Origin: UBA3478 sp049596955
Lineage (GTDB): Bacteria; Bacteroidota; Bacteroidia; Flavobacteriales; Flavobacteriaceae
DNA: 64,000 nt
NCBI GenBank assembly: GCA_049596955.1
Contig: JBMYMD010000009.1
Coordinates: 1 to 64,000, forward strand
Direction of reading: 5' to 3'
A program made the translations under genes and the position numbers. Numbering within the stretch: the stretch's first letter is position 1; each line of letters starts with the position of its first letter. The notes beneath the pieces were generated by a model that saw only the letters and a program-made list of their open reading frames with translations, was not told the DNA's origin and made no database searches. Shown here in pieces: positions 9,040 to 17,018 of this stretch.

Positions 9040-9783
9040 TTATGTCAACACATTAAATAAAATTCCGGCCACAACGGCTCCTGTAAAAGGACCTAAAACT
9101 GGAATCCAAGCATAAGGCCAATCGGCATTCTTGTTTTTTCGAGGCAAGAACTGATACACCAGTCTTGGCCCAAAATCACGAGCTGGATTAATGGCGTAAC
9201 CCGTTGTTCCTCCTAGTGCGATACCAATAACCCATACCAATATCCCGACGGGAAGTGCATCTAATGCTCCTAATCCAAAATTGGCAACCTCAAGGCCATC
9301 AATTTCAATCTTGGGCGCAACAATAAATAGTACTCCAAAGACAAGCATAAAGGTTCCTATGGCCTCACTAAAAAAGTTGTTGTGAAACTTGCGAATAGCC
9401 GGACCCGTGCAAAATGTACCTCGAACAGTATCCTCATCTGTAGTTGCTTTATAGTGGTCCACATACAAAAGATAGGCGAGCCAACTTCCAAGCATAGCCC
9501 CACCTAATTGAGCGAGCATATAGCCTCCTGCCATGGACCACTGAAATTTTCCTGCCACGGCTAAGCCTAAGGTCACTGCAGGGTTTAAATGTGCTCCACT
9601 GCTTTCGGCGGTAATAAAAACAGCAACAAAAACAGCAAAACCCCATGCTGAAGTAATCAACACTAGGGGAGTTTCATTTTCACCGTAAGTCTTTTTTAAG
9701 TTCACATTTGCTACCACACCTGCTCCTAGTAATAAGAGCACAGCGGTTCCCACAAATTCTGCGATTAAAGGATTTTCGATCAT
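9040..9783 (-). CDS. glpF: Glycerol facilitator (MIP/aquaglyceroporin family)
   Basis: 247 residues, six hydrophobic segments and the two half-helix signatures NPAVTLG and NPARDFGPR. The Asp after the second NPAR and the glycine-rich environment fit the glycerol-conducting GLP branch. Overlaps glpD by 4 bp (ATGA), so it is the last gene of glpK-glpD-glpF. Function: passive glycerol entry across the inner membrane, trapped by GlpK phosphorylation. The order with the facilitator last is common in this phylum. Confidence 0.93.
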   Translation of the reverse strand: MIENPLIAEFVGTAVLLLLGAGVVANVNLKKTYGENETPLVLITSAWGFAVFVAVFITAESSGAHLNPAVTLGLAVAGKFQWSMAGGYMLAQLGGAMLGSWLAYLLYVDHYKATTDEDTVRGTFCTGPAIRKFHNNFFSEAIGTFMLVFGVLFIVAPKIEIDGLEVANFGLGALDALPVGILVWVIGIALGGTTGYAINPARDFGPRLVYQFLPRKNKNADWPYAWIPVLGPFTGAVVAGILFNVLT

Positions 9784-11330
9784 AATATATATTGATTTAT
9801 TAGTTGTTCAGCTTTATTAATTTCTTCTTGCACCCAATCTTCATTTCGGTCTAATTCGACTGCCATAATCTTAGCAATAATAGGCACAAGGCTTAAGGTT
9901 TCTTTGGCATTTAAAAACAAACATCGATTTCTTCTGGCAACGATATCTTCCACGTGCAGCGCCATCTCGTAACGCACGCTCCATATAATTTGATTTTTGC
10001 TAAGGTGAAAGTATTCTGAAAGGGATTTATTGTCTTCCTCAGGACCGGTATTTTCGACCTTATCCTTATCTGAGCCGTAAAAATGTAAGGGGTCATCAAA
10101 GTTATCCATCTGCATATAACCGTGTAATTTGAGCTTCTCTGTATTGCAGGGAATCATTTCTAAATCTCCTACTATAGTTGCTGTATCTAAGGTGTCTTCT
10201 GCCATTTTACGGTAGGTTGTCCATTTTCCTCCAAGGATACTGACTAGACCACTTTCGCTAACATTGACCTTGTGATGCCTTGAAATTTCCTTGGATTTTA
10301 TATTGGGATCATTCACTGAAACTAAAGGACGTAATCCTGCAAAAACACTTTTGACATCAGCTCGTGTAGGCTTATTTTTCATGTATAAAGCAGCATTACT
10401 CAAGATAAAATCAATTTCTTCTTCAAGCGCCTGAGGTTCCACTGCAATGTTGTCTAGAGGTGTATCTGTTGTTCCGACAACCACGTGGTCATGCCAAGGA
10501 ACCGCAAATAACACTCTGCCGTCTGTTGTGTTGGGGATCATAAACGCGTGTTCCCCTTCTAAAAAAGAAGAATCCAAAACCAAATGCACGCCTTGACTTG
10601 CGGTAAGCATTTTTGGTTTGTTAGGCTCATCAAGTTGTAAAATACCGTCGGCAAAAACTCCAGTAGCGTTGATTAATACCTTGGCTTTAACCTGATGTAT
10701 TTCACCACTTTCGTTATCTCTAATGGTTGCCCCTGATATTTTCCCATTCGTTTTATTGATTTCGATAAGCTCCATATAATTCAAGAGACAGCCTCCTAAA
10801 TCAATTGCGGTTTGAGCTAAAGTAACGGCCATTCTCGCGTCGTCAAACTGTCCGTCATGGTAAATGACCCCTCCGTGTAATTCCTCTTCATTCAAATTGT
10901 CTAATAGGTCGAGTGTTTCTTCTTTACTGATCCATGAAGAGGCTTTTAAACCTAGTTTGCCCGCCATCATATCGTAGATTTTTAGCCCTAAGCCGTAGTA
11001 TAATCCAGCCCACCAATGATAAGTTGGAATAATAAAGCTCATGTCTTGTACCAAGTGTGGCGCATTGAGCTTCATCAGTCCCCTTTCTTTGAGGGCCTCA
11101 ATGACCAATGAAACGTCACCGTTTTGTAAGTAGCGTACGCCACCATGTACGAGTTTTGTGCTTCTTGAAGAGGTTCCCTTGGCAAAATCATACTTTTCTA
11201 CCAAGAGGGTTTTATAACCTCGTTGTGCGGCATCAACAGCTATTCCCAAACCACTTGCACCTCCTCCAACGATAACCACATCCCACTGCTCTGTAGATGT
11301 AAGTTGACTTAACTGTTGTTTTCTATTCAT
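9780..11330 (-). CDS. glpD: Glycerol-3-phosphate dehydrogenase, FAD-dependent, aerobic type
   Basis: 516 residues. N-terminal FAD-binding dinucleotide fold VVIVGGGASGLG (about residues 19-30), then GTSSRSTKLVHGGVRYL, the family signature, and a C-terminal helical domain. Oxidises sn-glycerol 3-phosphate to dihydroxyacetone phosphate at the membrane and passes electrons to quinone. It lies 4 bp downstream of glpK and overlaps glpF by 4 bp. Confidence 0.94.
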   Translation of the reverse strand: MNRKQQLSQLTSTEQWDVVIVGGGASGLGIAVDAAQRGYKTLLVEKYDFAKGTSSRSTKLVHGGVRYLQNGDVSLVIEALKERGLMKLNAPHLVQDMSFIIPTYHWWAGLYYGLGLKIYDMMAGKLGLKASSWISKEETLDLLDNLNEEELHGGVIYHDGQFDDARMAVTLAQTAIDLGGCLLNYMELIEINKTNGKISGATIRDNESGEIHQVKAKVLINATGVFADGILQLDEPNKPKMLTASQGVHLVLDSSFLEGEHAFMIPNTTDGRVLFAVPWHDHVVVGTTDTPLDNIAVEPQALEEEIDFILSNAALYMKNKPTRADVKSVFAGLRPLVSVNDPNIKSKEISRHHKVNVSESGLVSILGGKWTTYRKMAEDTLDTATIVGDLEMIPCNTEKLKLHGYMQMDNFDDPLHFYGSDKDKVENTGPEEDNKSLSEYFHLSKNQIIWSVRYEMALHVEDIVARRNRCLFLNAKETLSLVPIIAKIMAVELDRNEDWVQEEINKAEQLINQYIL

Positions 11331-11334
11331 GAAA

Positions 11335-12810
11335 TCAGTGTACCTTTTCTATTCGATTATTCCACATTTCGATAATCTTTTTGGCGTCGTTATCTGCTGA
11401 GGGATGAAAGATTTTATCTTCTTGCCACATGGTTTTAATTTCGTCTTTTGAAGACCAGAACCCAACTGCTAAGCCTGCTAAGAATGCGGCCCCCATTGCA
11501 GTAGTTTCTGTTTCTTTTGGCCTGACTACTTCTGCATTGAGTAAATCAGCTTGTATTTGCATGAGTAAATTGTTATTACTCGCTCCACCATCTACTTTTA
11601 AACTTGAAAACTCAACGCCCGCGTCTTTTTGCATTTCTACAATGATTTCCATTGACCTCAAGGCTATAGCTTCAAGAGCTGCTCTAGCGATATGCGCATC
11701 TGTAGTACCTCTAGTGAGTCCAATGATTGCTCCTGTTGCATTTGGATTCCAATAAGGCGCACCCAAACCGGTAAGGGCCGGAATGAATGTTACTCCACCG
11801 TTGTCTGCAACACTTGAAGCCAGTGCCTCGACTTCAGGAGCACTGTCTATGAGACGTAACTGATCCCTTAGCCATTGCACCAAAGCCCCAGCGACGAAAA
11901 TACTTCCTTCAATGGCGTATTCCACCTGGTCTCCGATTTTCCAAGCAATTGTGGTCAACATTTTATTCTTAGATTGAACAGCCTTTGTACCTGTATTCAT
12001 GATGCAAAAGCATCCGGTTCCATAAGTGTTTTTTACCTCGCCTTCATTCCAACAAAGTTGACCGAACAAGGCGGCTTGTTGATCTCCTGCAATACCGCTG
12101 ATGGGTATAGCCGCACCCAAAACTCCTGTGTCTGTATGGGCGACTATTTCTGAGGAAGACACAACCTCGGGCATCATGTTTTCAGGAACATCAAGCAATG
12201 TCATGAGCTCATTATCCCACTTAAGCTCGTGTATATTGAACAGAAGTGTTCTACTTGCATTGGTCACATCTGTGATGTGCTTTGAACCTGCGGTTAATTT
12301 ATAGATCAACCAGCTGTCAATGGTACCAAAAGCGAGGTCTCCCTCTTTTGCTTGTTGACGCAATTCATTCGATTGATCGAGAATCCATTTGATTTTTGTG
12401 CCTGAAAAATAAGCGTCTAATACCAGGCCTGTTTTTTGAACAAATAAATCAGCCTTACCTTCTTGTTTGAGTTTTTCGCAGGTAGCACTTGTACGACGAT
12501 CTTGCCAAACAATAGCCTTGCCTACTGGCACGCCTGTTTTCTTGTTCCAAACTACTGTAGTCTCTCTTTGGTTGGTAATTCCGATTGCAGCTATTTCTTC
12601 TAGACTTGTATTGGCATGTTGAACTACCTCCTTAATCACCTTGAGCTGGGTATTCCATATTTCTTCTGCGTCGTGTTCGACCCATCCATTTTGAGGAAAG
12701 TACTGCTGAAATTCTTGTTGAGCAGTGGCTATTTTTGTCCCTTTTTTATCAAAGAGAATGGCTCTTGAACTTGTGGTTCCTGCATCAATGGCAAGTATAT
12801 ACGATTTCAT
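11335..12810 (-). CDS. glpK: Glycerol kinase
   Basis: 491 residues, the usual length of the family. FGGY-kinase features: ILAIDAGTTSSRAILFD phosphate loop at residues 5-21, NQRETTVVW (about 81-89), and LKVDGGASNNNLLMQ near residue 405. Phosphorylates glycerol with ATP, committing it to GlpD. First gene of the operon; about 150 bp of leader separates it from the divergent small gene at 12961, so the operon promoter should lie there. No glpR-type regulator is in the window. Confidence 0.95.
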   Translation of the reverse strand: MKSYILAIDAGTTSSRAILFDKKGTKIATAQQEFQQYFPQNGWVEHDAEEIWNTQLKVIKEVVQHANTSLEEIAAIGITNQRETTVVWNKKTGVPVGKAIVWQDRRTSATCEKLKQEGKADLFVQKTGLVLDAYFSGTKIKWILDQSNELRQQAKEGDLAFGTIDSWLIYKLTAGSKHITDVTNASRTLLFNIHELKWDNELMTLLDVPENMMPEVVSSSEIVAHTDTGVLGAAIPISGIAGDQQAALFGQLCWNEGEVKNTYGTGCFCIMNTGTKAVQSKNKMLTTIAWKIGDQVEYAIEGSIFVAGALVQWLRDQLRLIDSAPEVEALASSVADNGGVTFIPALTGLGAPYWNPNATGAIIGLTRGTTDAHIARAALEAIALRSMEIIVEMQKDAGVEFSSLKVDGGASNNNLLMQIQADLLNAEVVRPKETETTAMGAAFLAGLAVGFWSSKDEIKTMWQEDKIFHPSADNDAKKIIEMWNNRIEKVH

Positions 12811-12960
12811 ACTATTTATTTAGTCGTGTAAGTTGTGAACAAATTAGAAAAAAAATGGCACATGAGTGTTTAGGGTAAATAAAGATTTGGTTGGGTGTGC
12901 AAAGTATTTTTAAAAGATTGAAAATGCTGTACATTTAGGTACTTAACTAATAAATGAATT

Positions 12961-13272
12961 ATGAAGTCTCTAAATGAAAATTGGTTCGTTGTCACTTTAA
13001 TTGCTGTAATTTTTGGAGTGCTTGGCTATTTATTAGGCTCTCGAACTACGCATCAATCTTGTAAAATGCATGGGGATGACCATCCAATGCATATGGAAAT
13101 TCACAAAAAACACATGATGGGCTCTGAAGGAGAAAACGTCTTTATTTGGAAAAGTGACGAGGGTGAAGAATTAAAATTAGGCGAACATAGTGCTGTAGAA
13201 ATTGTTGTTGATTCCACTGCTGCTGACGGTGAGAAAAAAATAAGAGTTATGGTTAAAACCGAAGAAGATTAA
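12961..13272 (+). CDS. Small membrane-anchored His/Met-rich protein, unknown function
   Basis: 103 residues. One N-terminal transmembrane segment (about residues 9-26, WFVVTLIAVIFGVLGYLLG) is followed by a short stretch rich in His, Met and Cys (about 31-52, with SCKMHGDDHPMHMEIHKKHM), then an acidic, probably beta-rich tail ending EED. The His/Met cluster could bind copper, zinc or another metal outside the cytoplasmic membrane; this is inference from composition. Own promoter region divergent from glpK; its stop overlaps the convergent DUF2490 gene stop by 4 bp. I do not recognise the family. Confidence 0.75.
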   Translation: MKSLNENWFVVTLIAVIFGVLGYLLGSRTTHQSCKMHGDDHPMHMEIHKKHMMGSEGENVFIWKSDEGEELKLGEHSAVEIVVDSTAADGEKKIRVMVKTEED

Positions 13273-13940
13273 TTTCGGTTCCAATCAAAATTATATTTCA
13301 ATCGTATCACGTGATACTTTTGTTTGAGCATTGTCACGTCTTTTGAGGTTTCTAGAAAATACCTCACCCCTAATTTTTGATTTTTTGAAATTTTGATACT
13401 CGTAGAGAGTCCATAACGATATGATTTCTCTAAATCTCCTTCTATTTCTTTGATGTATTCTACAAAAAAGGTAGGATCATAAGACCAATTCTTAATGTTC
13501 AATTCAAAAGAAGGTTTAAAACGAATCGCTTGCTTGTCTTTGTCTAAGCCTTGGAGTGAATTTCTGTTCTGATAGGCCGAGCGAAAAGCCAGCTTACCGA
13601 GCTTAATTTTTTGCTTGAATTCTGCAGCAAGCCTGTATCTAAAGAAGCTTTGATACCCTTGAATGGCACCGCGATTGTCATTTTTTCTCAAAAAGCGAAA
13701 CTGAGCGGATAAATCAATTTTTTTAGAAGGTTTAAAATGAACATCTGCTTCTGTAAAGAAGTTGTCTATTGTCTCGTAATTTTCTTTCAATCTCAGGTTT
13801 TGACTTAGGCCTAGTTCCCACTGACGTGCAATTGGAATGTCAACCCCTATTTCGGTCCACAATTTGTTACTGCTTTGTTGGGCTTGTAAATTAAATACCG
13901 CCAAACAAAAAGAGAAAAATATGATTTTGTACGCTTTCAT
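13269..13940 (-). CDS. DUF2490-type outer-membrane-barrel-like protein
   Basis: 223 residues. Signal peptide ending FNLQAQ, then alternating amphipathic strands with many aromatic and charged residues and a run of patterns such as IDLSAQFRFLRK and YRYGLSTSIKISK, typical of DUF2490 proteins, which look like small outer-membrane barrels. Its ATG shares one base with the TAA of the DUF4956 gene, so the pair is translationally coupled. Function unknown. Confidence 0.75.
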   Translation of the reverse strand: MKAYKIIFFSFCLAVFNLQAQQSSNKLWTEIGVDIPIARQWELGLSQNLRLKENYETIDNFFTEADVHFKPSKKIDLSAQFRFLRKNDNRGAIQGYQSFFRYRLAAEFKQKIKLGKLAFRSAYQNRNSLQGLDKDKQAIRFKPSFELNIKNWSYDPTFFVEYIKEIEGDLEKSYRYGLSTSIKISKNQKLGVRYFLETSKDVTMLKQKYHVIRLKYNFDWNRN

Positions 13941-14539
13941 TAGTAATACAGATGAACTGTGATTTGATTTAATACTTTATCGACTTTGGCAACTTTGTGA
14001 TATTTAATGACACACCCTAATTTTTGCTCTTGAAGTTCAACTTCTCTGGCAACATTTTCTTCTAAATTCTCCATGTCATAGGGGATCATAAGCTGTAGCT
14101 TTTGATCTGCAACACTAGGCGTTCTGTTCTGGCTTTTTGTGGAAGGAGGTTTTTTTAAAAATTTCTCTCCAATAAAAATGGCGCTCAACACGATGATATT
14201 CACTACCAAAAGTTCTAGTGTGTTAAGAAAACCTTCTGAGAGTGAATTAATAACGGTCATGCCAATAATGACAAACAAATAAGTCATTTGATCGTTATGA
14301 AGGGGTTCAGTTCGAAACCTAATAATGCCAAAAATAGCGAACAGACCAAGTGCCATTCCCAAGTTTAGGTCTAAGTTTTTAAGCGTGTAACACAAGAAAT
14401 AAATCACCAAACTGATGATTAAAAAAGTAAAAGAAAGCACTTTTAAAATAGCCTGCTTTCTAATCATTACAATAAGTGAAGCTATAAAAACAAGATTAAT
14501 GATAAACCTCGTTCCCATATCTAACCAATCAAATATCAA
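13940..14539 (-). CDS. DUF4956 membrane protein
   Basis: 199 residues, about four transmembrane helices in residues 10-120, including the conserved GMALGLFAIFGIIRFRT region characteristic of DUF4956, and a soluble alpha/beta C-terminus (about 125-199). The frame opens only two codons upstream of TTG at 14539; the first ATG is codon 8 (14518), just before TM1, so the start is uncertain. DUF4956 genes often sit beside a VTC-type polyphosphate polymerase; here the partner is a DUF2490 protein instead. Confidence 0.75.
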   Translation of the reverse strand: MIFDWLDMGTRFIINLVFIASLIVMIRKQAILKVLSFTFLIISLVIYFLCYTLKNLDLNLGMALGLFAIFGIIRFRTEPLHNDQMTYLFVIIGMTVINSLSEGFLNTLELLVVNIIVLSAIFIGEKFLKKPPSTKSQNRTPSVADQKLQLMIPYDMENLEENVAREVELQEQKLGCVIKYHKVAKVDKVLNQITVHLYY

Positions 14540-14618
14540 TGTTTAAACTTTTAAGAATTAAACACAAATTAAAGCATTTCAAACTTATTTGTATATTCCG
14601 TGCTCTTAAAGATTGATT

Positions 14619-15650
14619 ATGAAAGACTTAAAGTATTTGTTCGCCTACACTATACCCATGGTGACCGCGATAAGTATATATGCTCAAGGGGTGTTTACTT
14701 TTGCCACTCCAATTTATGCTTTCATTGTAATTCCTGTTTTAGAACTGATCATCAAAGAGCGACATGACGATTTTAGCGCCGAAGAACTCAGTTCGAGAAA
14801 GCTCGATCGATTTTTTGATTTGTTATTATACCTCAACATTCCCTTTGTTTTTGTGCTTCTTTTTATCGGACTGAATAAACTTTCTGTTGAAACCTATACC
14901 CTATCTGAATACATTGGCTTAGTGCTATCGCTTGGTATATTACTAGCGACTAATGCCATCAATGTAGCTCATGAACTGGGGCACCGTAAAGACTTGTTTG
15001 AGCGAAGTTTAGGAAAACTCCTTCTACTGCCTTGTCTTTATATGCACTTTTATTTGGAACACAACTTTGGGCATCACACTCATGTAGCAACCCCAGAAGA
15101 TCCTGCTACTTCTAAAAAAAACCAAAGTGTTTATCATTTTTGGTTTAGCTCTGTCATTGGGCAATACATCAATGCATGGAAGTTGCAACTTCGACTTCTC
15201 AAAAACAATAAGCGCTCTTTTCTATCGGTATACAATGACATGATTTGGTACCACTTCTTTCAACTTGTCTACCTGTTAGTGATTGCCTATTTCTTTGGAT
15301 TGACCGGGATGTACTTTGCTATAGGAGTAGGTGTGCTCTCCTTTATATTTTTGGAGACCATCAACTACATCGAACACTATGGGTTAGAGCGAAAAAAGCA
15401 GGCCAACGGACGATACGAAAGGGTACAGCCGCACCATTCGTGGAATTCAAATCACCTGATTGGTCGTATCGTCTTATACGAACTCACAAGACACAGTGAT
15501 CATCATTTCATCGCGTCTAAAAAATACCAAATACTCGAAAATAAGCCTGAGAGTCCGCAACTGCCCTATGGATATCCGACCTCAATACTGATTTCATTGG
15601 TCCCCCCACTGTGGTTTGGACTAATGAATAAGCGTCTTCCAAAGGCTTAG
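14619..15650 (+). CDS. alkB: Alkane 1-monooxygenase (AlkB-type membrane di-iron hydroxylase)
   Basis: 343 residues from the ATG at 14619. All histidine boxes of membrane alkane hydroxylases are present: HELGHRKD (118-125), EHNFGHHTHVATPEDPAT (147-164), NYIEHYGL (249-256, the HYG motif) and LTRHSDHH (289-296). Six hydrophobic helices. Terminal hydroxylation of medium or long-chain alkanes (or related lipids) with electrons from rubredoxin; no rubredoxin or reductase gene is adjacent. Divergent from the DUF4956 gene and ends 3 bp from a convergent small lipoprotein gene. Confidence 0.92.
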   Translation: MKDLKYLFAYTIPMVTAISIYAQGVFTFATPIYAFIVIPVLELIIKERHDDFSAEELSSRKLDRFFDLLLYLNIPFVFVLLFIGLNKLSVETYTLSEYIGLVLSLGILLATNAINVAHELGHRKDLFERSLGKLLLLPCLYMHFYLEHNFGHHTHVATPEDPATSKKNQSVYHFWFSSVIGQYINAWKLQLRLLKNNKRSFLSVYNDMIWYHFFQLVYLLVIAYFFGLTGMYFAIGVGVLSFIFLETINYIEHYGLERKKQANGRYERVQPHHSWNSNHLIGRIVLYELTRHSDHHFIASKKYQILENKPESPQLPYGYPTSILISLVPPLWFGLMNKRLPKA

Positions 15651-15653
15651 CCT

Positions 15654-15812
15654 TTAATTTCGAACTTTTGCGTATTTGTTTGAACCTACGTTAGGAGGTA
15701 GTTCAATTTTATTGGTCACTTTAGACGAAACGTCTTTTGTTGATGCACAAGAACTGAACATAAAGAGAACAGCTAAGGCAAAAAATGCTATAGTTATCGG
15801 TTGTTTAATCAT
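15654..15812 (-). CDS. Small lipoprotein, 52 residues
   Basis: A short frame running ATG at 15812 to TAA at 15654-15656 encodes a protein beginning MIKQPITIAFFALAVLFMF, then the lipobox FSSCAS (lipidated Cys22) and a 30-residue polar tail with KVTNKIELPPNVGSNKYAKV. It follows the GroES-like gene by 15 bp on the same strand. A clean signal-lipobox and in-frame stop argue for a real gene although it is too short for routine calling. The tail is a plausible periplasmic anchor or peptidoglycan/outer-membrane tether; function unknown. Confidence 0.7.
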   Translation of the reverse strand: MIKQPITIAFFALAVLFMFSSCASTKDVSSKVTNKIELPPNVGSNKYAKVRN

Positions 15813-15827
15813 ATTTGAAGATAAGAA

Positions 15828-16199
15828 TTATTCCTGTGATTCTCGTTCTACAAGTAGGATAGCCGATTGAGGCACAATGAAATACTTCTCTTTTTTAAAG
15901 CTAACTTCAAAGGAACTGTTTTTTAAAAAAATAGCTAAATCTCCTTCTTCAATTTGCAAGGGAAGATACTGAACCTCTTCATGTTCGTTCTTCCATAGCT
16001 CATCGGGCTCTACGGGATTAGGAAGTGCATAACCTGGCCCAACTTTAACTACAAATCCCTGTTGAATTTTTTCTTTTTCACGAACACCAGGAGGTAAAAT
16101 CAATCCACTATCTGTTCGCTCAGATTCTGATAAGGGCTTAATCAAAACGCGATCGCCAATAACATGTAGATTGTCAAACGAATGAATTTGATTTATCAT
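15828..16199 (-). CDS. GroES-like co-chaperonin-fold protein
   Basis: 123 residues. VIGDRVLIKPL (13-23) and the mobile-loop-like SERTDSGLILPPGVREK, then VVKVGPGYALPN, follow the Cpn10 pattern, but an insertion with ELWKNEHEEVQYLP lies between the loop and the C-terminal strands and the protein is about 30 residues longer than ordinary GroES. It stands without groEL. A second GroES-like protein of this kind is common in Flavobacteriia alongside the standard groESL operon, so it may be specialised. Followed by the 52-residue lipoprotein gene. Confidence 0.8.
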   Translation of the reverse strand: MINQIHSFDNLHVIGDRVLIKPLSESERTDSGLILPPGVREKEKIQQGFVVKVGPGYALPNPVEPDELWKNEHEEVQYLPLQIEEGDLAIFLKNSSFEVSFKKEKYFIVPQSAILLVERESQE

Positions 16200-16292
16200 A
16201 AATTGAAAGGCTTTGATAGAAAGGCAAAAATAATACGAATGCCTTGAACATCAACTTTGTCTTTTTGTATTATTGTTTGAAATTTCAAAACT

Positions 16293-17018
16293 ATGTTTGA
16301 AAATTTTTGGATTGCTGCTGGTGCTGCCTTGCTTTTAGGTATTTCCAAAGCTGGTATCAAAGGAATCTCTTCTGTTTTTGTTGCTGGAATGGCTTTTGTG
16401 TTTGGAGCAAAGGCTTCAACAGGTATTCTCATGCCACTGCTAATCTCCGCAGATATTGTAGCGGTCTGGTACTACCAAAAACACGCCCATTGGAATTACA
16501 TTAAAAAATTAGCTCCAACCATTGTTTTGGGAATTCTTATTGGAGTCATATATGGACAGCAAATTGAACAAGAATCCTTTAAAATAGTAATGGCATCTAT
16601 CGTGATTATCAGTGCTATTATTATGGCCCTTATGGATCGCATTACTTCAAAAACAGTGCCCTCTCATTGGAGTTTCGCAGGAATAATGGGCTTGAGCACA
16701 GGTTTTACCACCATGGTCGGTAATTTGGCTGGTGCTTTTTCAAACCTTTATTTTTTGGCAATGAGGGTGCCCAAAAATGTGTTTATAGGAACAGCGGCTT
16801 GGCTGTTTTTTTTAACCAACCTTTTCAAGGTTCCTTTTCATATATTTTATTGGAAAACCATCAATGTCAGCTCTTTTAACATTAGCCTACAACTCGTTCC
16901 CTTCGTACTGATCGGGTTTTTTGCAGGAATTAAACTAGTCGCTCTTATCAGCGAAAAACACTATCGCAAACTTATTTTGCTATTTACCGCACTGAGCGGA
17001 CTCGTCATTCTCTTATAA
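16293..17018 (+). CDS. TauE/SafE-family sulfite/organic-anion exporter
   Basis: 241 residues, seven to eight hydrophobic segments. GISKAGIKGISS near the N-terminus and GNLAGAFSNLYFL in the middle are the internal repeats of the TauE/SafE family. Such proteins export sulfite or sulfoacetate-like anions; with sulfatases and taurine-like chemistry elsewhere the fit is possible but not shown. Its TAA directly abuts the TAA of the convergent CocE/NonD gene (no base between). Confidence 0.82.
   Translation: MFENFWIAAGAALLLGISKAGIKGISSVFVAGMAFVFGAKASTGILMPLLISADIVAVWYYQKHAHWNYIKKLAPTIVLGILIGVIYGQQIEQESFKIVMASIVIISAIIMALMDRITSKTVPSHWSFAGIMGLSTGFTTMVGNLAGAFSNLYFLAMRVPKNVFIGTAAWLFFLTNLFKVPFHIFYWKTINVSSFNISLQLVPFVLIGFFAGIKLVALISEKHYRKLILLFTALSGLVILL

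Noticed and set aside
12811..12960. Promoter-like TACTTTG near the glpK start
   Set aside because: It is one base short of the TAnnTTTG pattern, and several similar strings occur by chance in this AT-rich DNA.
15676..15870. Plus-strand frame MFEPTLGGSSILL opposite the lipoprotein and GroES genes
   Set aside because: No plausible domain; the opposite strand gives a clean lipoprotein and the GroES-like protein.
16196..16432. Minus-strand frame overlapping the GroES and TauE starts
   Set aside because: It is low-complexity (Ala, Pro, Lys, Glu), mostly opposite TauE, with no homology recognised.
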